Shown here piece after piece: positions 5,546 to 5,894 of a stretch of DNA of 5,894 bases (positions are counted from its first letter, which is position 1; each line of letters starts with the position of its first letter). The stretch covers positions 1 to 5,894 of the forward strand of contig DIDN01000142.1 of NCBI GenBank assembly GCA_002418185.1. The letters run 5' to 3'. The notes beneath the pieces were generated by a model. That model was not told the DNA's origin and did not search any database. It saw nothing but the letters and a program-made list of their open reading frames with translations. The stretch is from Deltaproteobacteria bacterium UBA5799. GTDB taxonomy: Bacteria > Desulfobacterota > GWC2-55-46. A program made the translations under genes and the position numbers.

Positions 5546-5584
5546 GAAAAATCTTGGCAAGGCGCGCGGACAAGCCCGCCTGAG

Positions 5585-5603
5585 GAACGGGACGCGCCCG
5601 TTC
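5585..5603. repeat. GAACGGG-ACGCG-CCCGTTC hairpin
   Basis: A perfect 7-bp inverted repeat with a 5-base loop lies between the two divergent promoters, in a GC-rich patch (5557-5620). No T-run follows on either strand. Its role is unknown; it could be a regulatory-protein site or a small repeat. Confidence 0.4.
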
Positions 5604-5654
5604 AGCTCTCGCGCCACGGAAGCGTTAAATTATACAGCAAAAACCATTTTTGTC

Positions 5655-5685
5655 TTGACAGTACATACGTACTCAGGGCTATAAT
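5655..5685 (+). promoter_or_regulatory. Strong promoter of the cytochrome gene, with a MerR-like 19-bp spacer
   Basis: A perfect TTGACA (5655-5660) and a perfect TATAAT (5680-5685) are separated by 19 bases, 2 more than optimal. The spacer region holds the dyad AGTAC-ATAC-GTACT (5660-5673). A 19-bp spacer with an internal dyad is the layout of promoters controlled by MerR-family activators, which twist the DNA to realign the boxes; the mer operator core also has GTAC arms. Expected transcription start is near 5692, giving a leader of about 50 bases. Confidence 0.65.
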
Positions 5686-5731
5686 GCAACTTCCGTAACT
5701 CCAAAAGCCCATATCCCAGGGGAACATACAT

Positions 5732-5738
5732 AAGGAGG
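5732..5738 (+). promoter_or_regulatory. Ribosome-binding site of the cytochrome gene
   Basis: AAGGAGG ends 4 bases before the ATG at 5743, a near-complete Shine-Dalgarno match that fixes this start. Confidence 0.7.
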
Positions 5739-5742
5739 CACT

Positions 5743-5894
5743 ATGAAGAGAACGCGCTTCTGGACACTCCTCCTGACTTGTATTGGTATGGCCGCCGGGT
5801 TGCTGGTTCCAGGCAGCGTACAGGCGGAATACGGGGACCTAGTCCTCAACAGCAAGTCAGAGAGCATGCAAAAAGCCGGAGTGGACCCGGTCCT
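5743..5894 (+). CDS. Exported protein, probable c7-type (triheme) cytochrome, N-terminal part
   Basis: Fifty codons are present before the window ends. Residues 1-28 are a clear Sec signal peptide: basic KRTR at 2-5, a hydrophobic core over about 6-22, and a probable cleavage after VQA (26-28). The mature start EYGDLVLNSKSESMQKAGVD (29-48), then PV, resembles the segment that precedes the first haem motif in c7-type/cytochrome c3-family triheme proteins of Geobacter-like and related anaerobes, where a KAG-x-x-PV stretch leads into PHxxHR and CxxCH motifs. No CxxCH is yet reached, so haem binding is inferred from this resemblance and not seen. The protein would act in the periplasm in electron transfer. 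It is divergent from aspS, with a near-consensus but widely spaced promoter that suggests regulated expression. The alternative is another small exported protein of unrelated function. Confidence 0.62.
   Translation, partial: MKRTRFWTLLLTCIGMAAGLLVPGSVQAEYGDLVLNSKSESMQKAGVDPV

Noticed and set aside
5459..5617. N-terminal extension of aspS to an ATG at 5617
   Set aside because: The extra residues do not resemble the family N-terminus, lie over the AT-rich putative promoter, and a full Shine-Dalgarno points to TTG at 5458.

Overview
The window looks like chromosomal DNA of a GC-rich, Gram-negative (LPS-bearing) bacterium. It encodes both inner-membrane permeases of the lipopolysaccharide exporter (LptF, LptG), a bacterial-type aspartyl-tRNA synthetase, and the start of an exported protein resembling c7-type (triheme) periplasmic cytochromes. 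Frequent AGG and ATA codons, a likely multiheme cytochrome and abundant short palindromic intergenic repeats would fit a Desulfobacterota- or Nitrospirota-like anaerobe. That placement is an inference and is not firm.

Layout. Positions 1-120 (minus) hold the first 40 codons of an unrecognised gene that runs off the left edge. Positions 121-349 are a divergent intergenic region with back-to-back GC-rich hairpins. lptF (350-1492) and lptG (1489-2562) overlap by ATGA and form a translationally coupled pair. After a 51-bp gap, and convergent with them, lies an AT-rich gene for an AbiV-family abortive-infection protein (2614-3150, minus). Its base composition differs sharply from its neighbours, so it looks like an acquired defence gene. 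Positions 3151-3658 have no convincing gene. They hold several layered palindromic repeats, including a 140-bp module bounded by perfect 16-nt inverted repeats and an A-poor, C/T-skewed block inside an 11-nt inverted repeat. aspS follows on the minus strand (3659-5458), best started at a TTG with an ideal ribosome-binding site. Positions 5459-5742 are a divergent promoter region. The window ends with the first 50 codons of a putative exported c-type cytochrome (5743-5894, plus).

Functional links. LptF and LptG form one complex with LptB (not in the window). AspRS carries the His and Gly residues associated with the non-discriminating enzyme, which suggests Asn-tRNA made by transamidation. The cytochrome promoter has consensus -35 and -10 boxes 19 bp apart with a dyad in the spacer, the geometry of MerR-family-controlled promoters. 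No RNA gene, CRISPR array or complete insertion sequence was seen. No clearly new multi-gene system is visible. The most notable signals are the lone AbiV gene embedded in a repeat-rich junction and the MerR-like cytochrome promoter.
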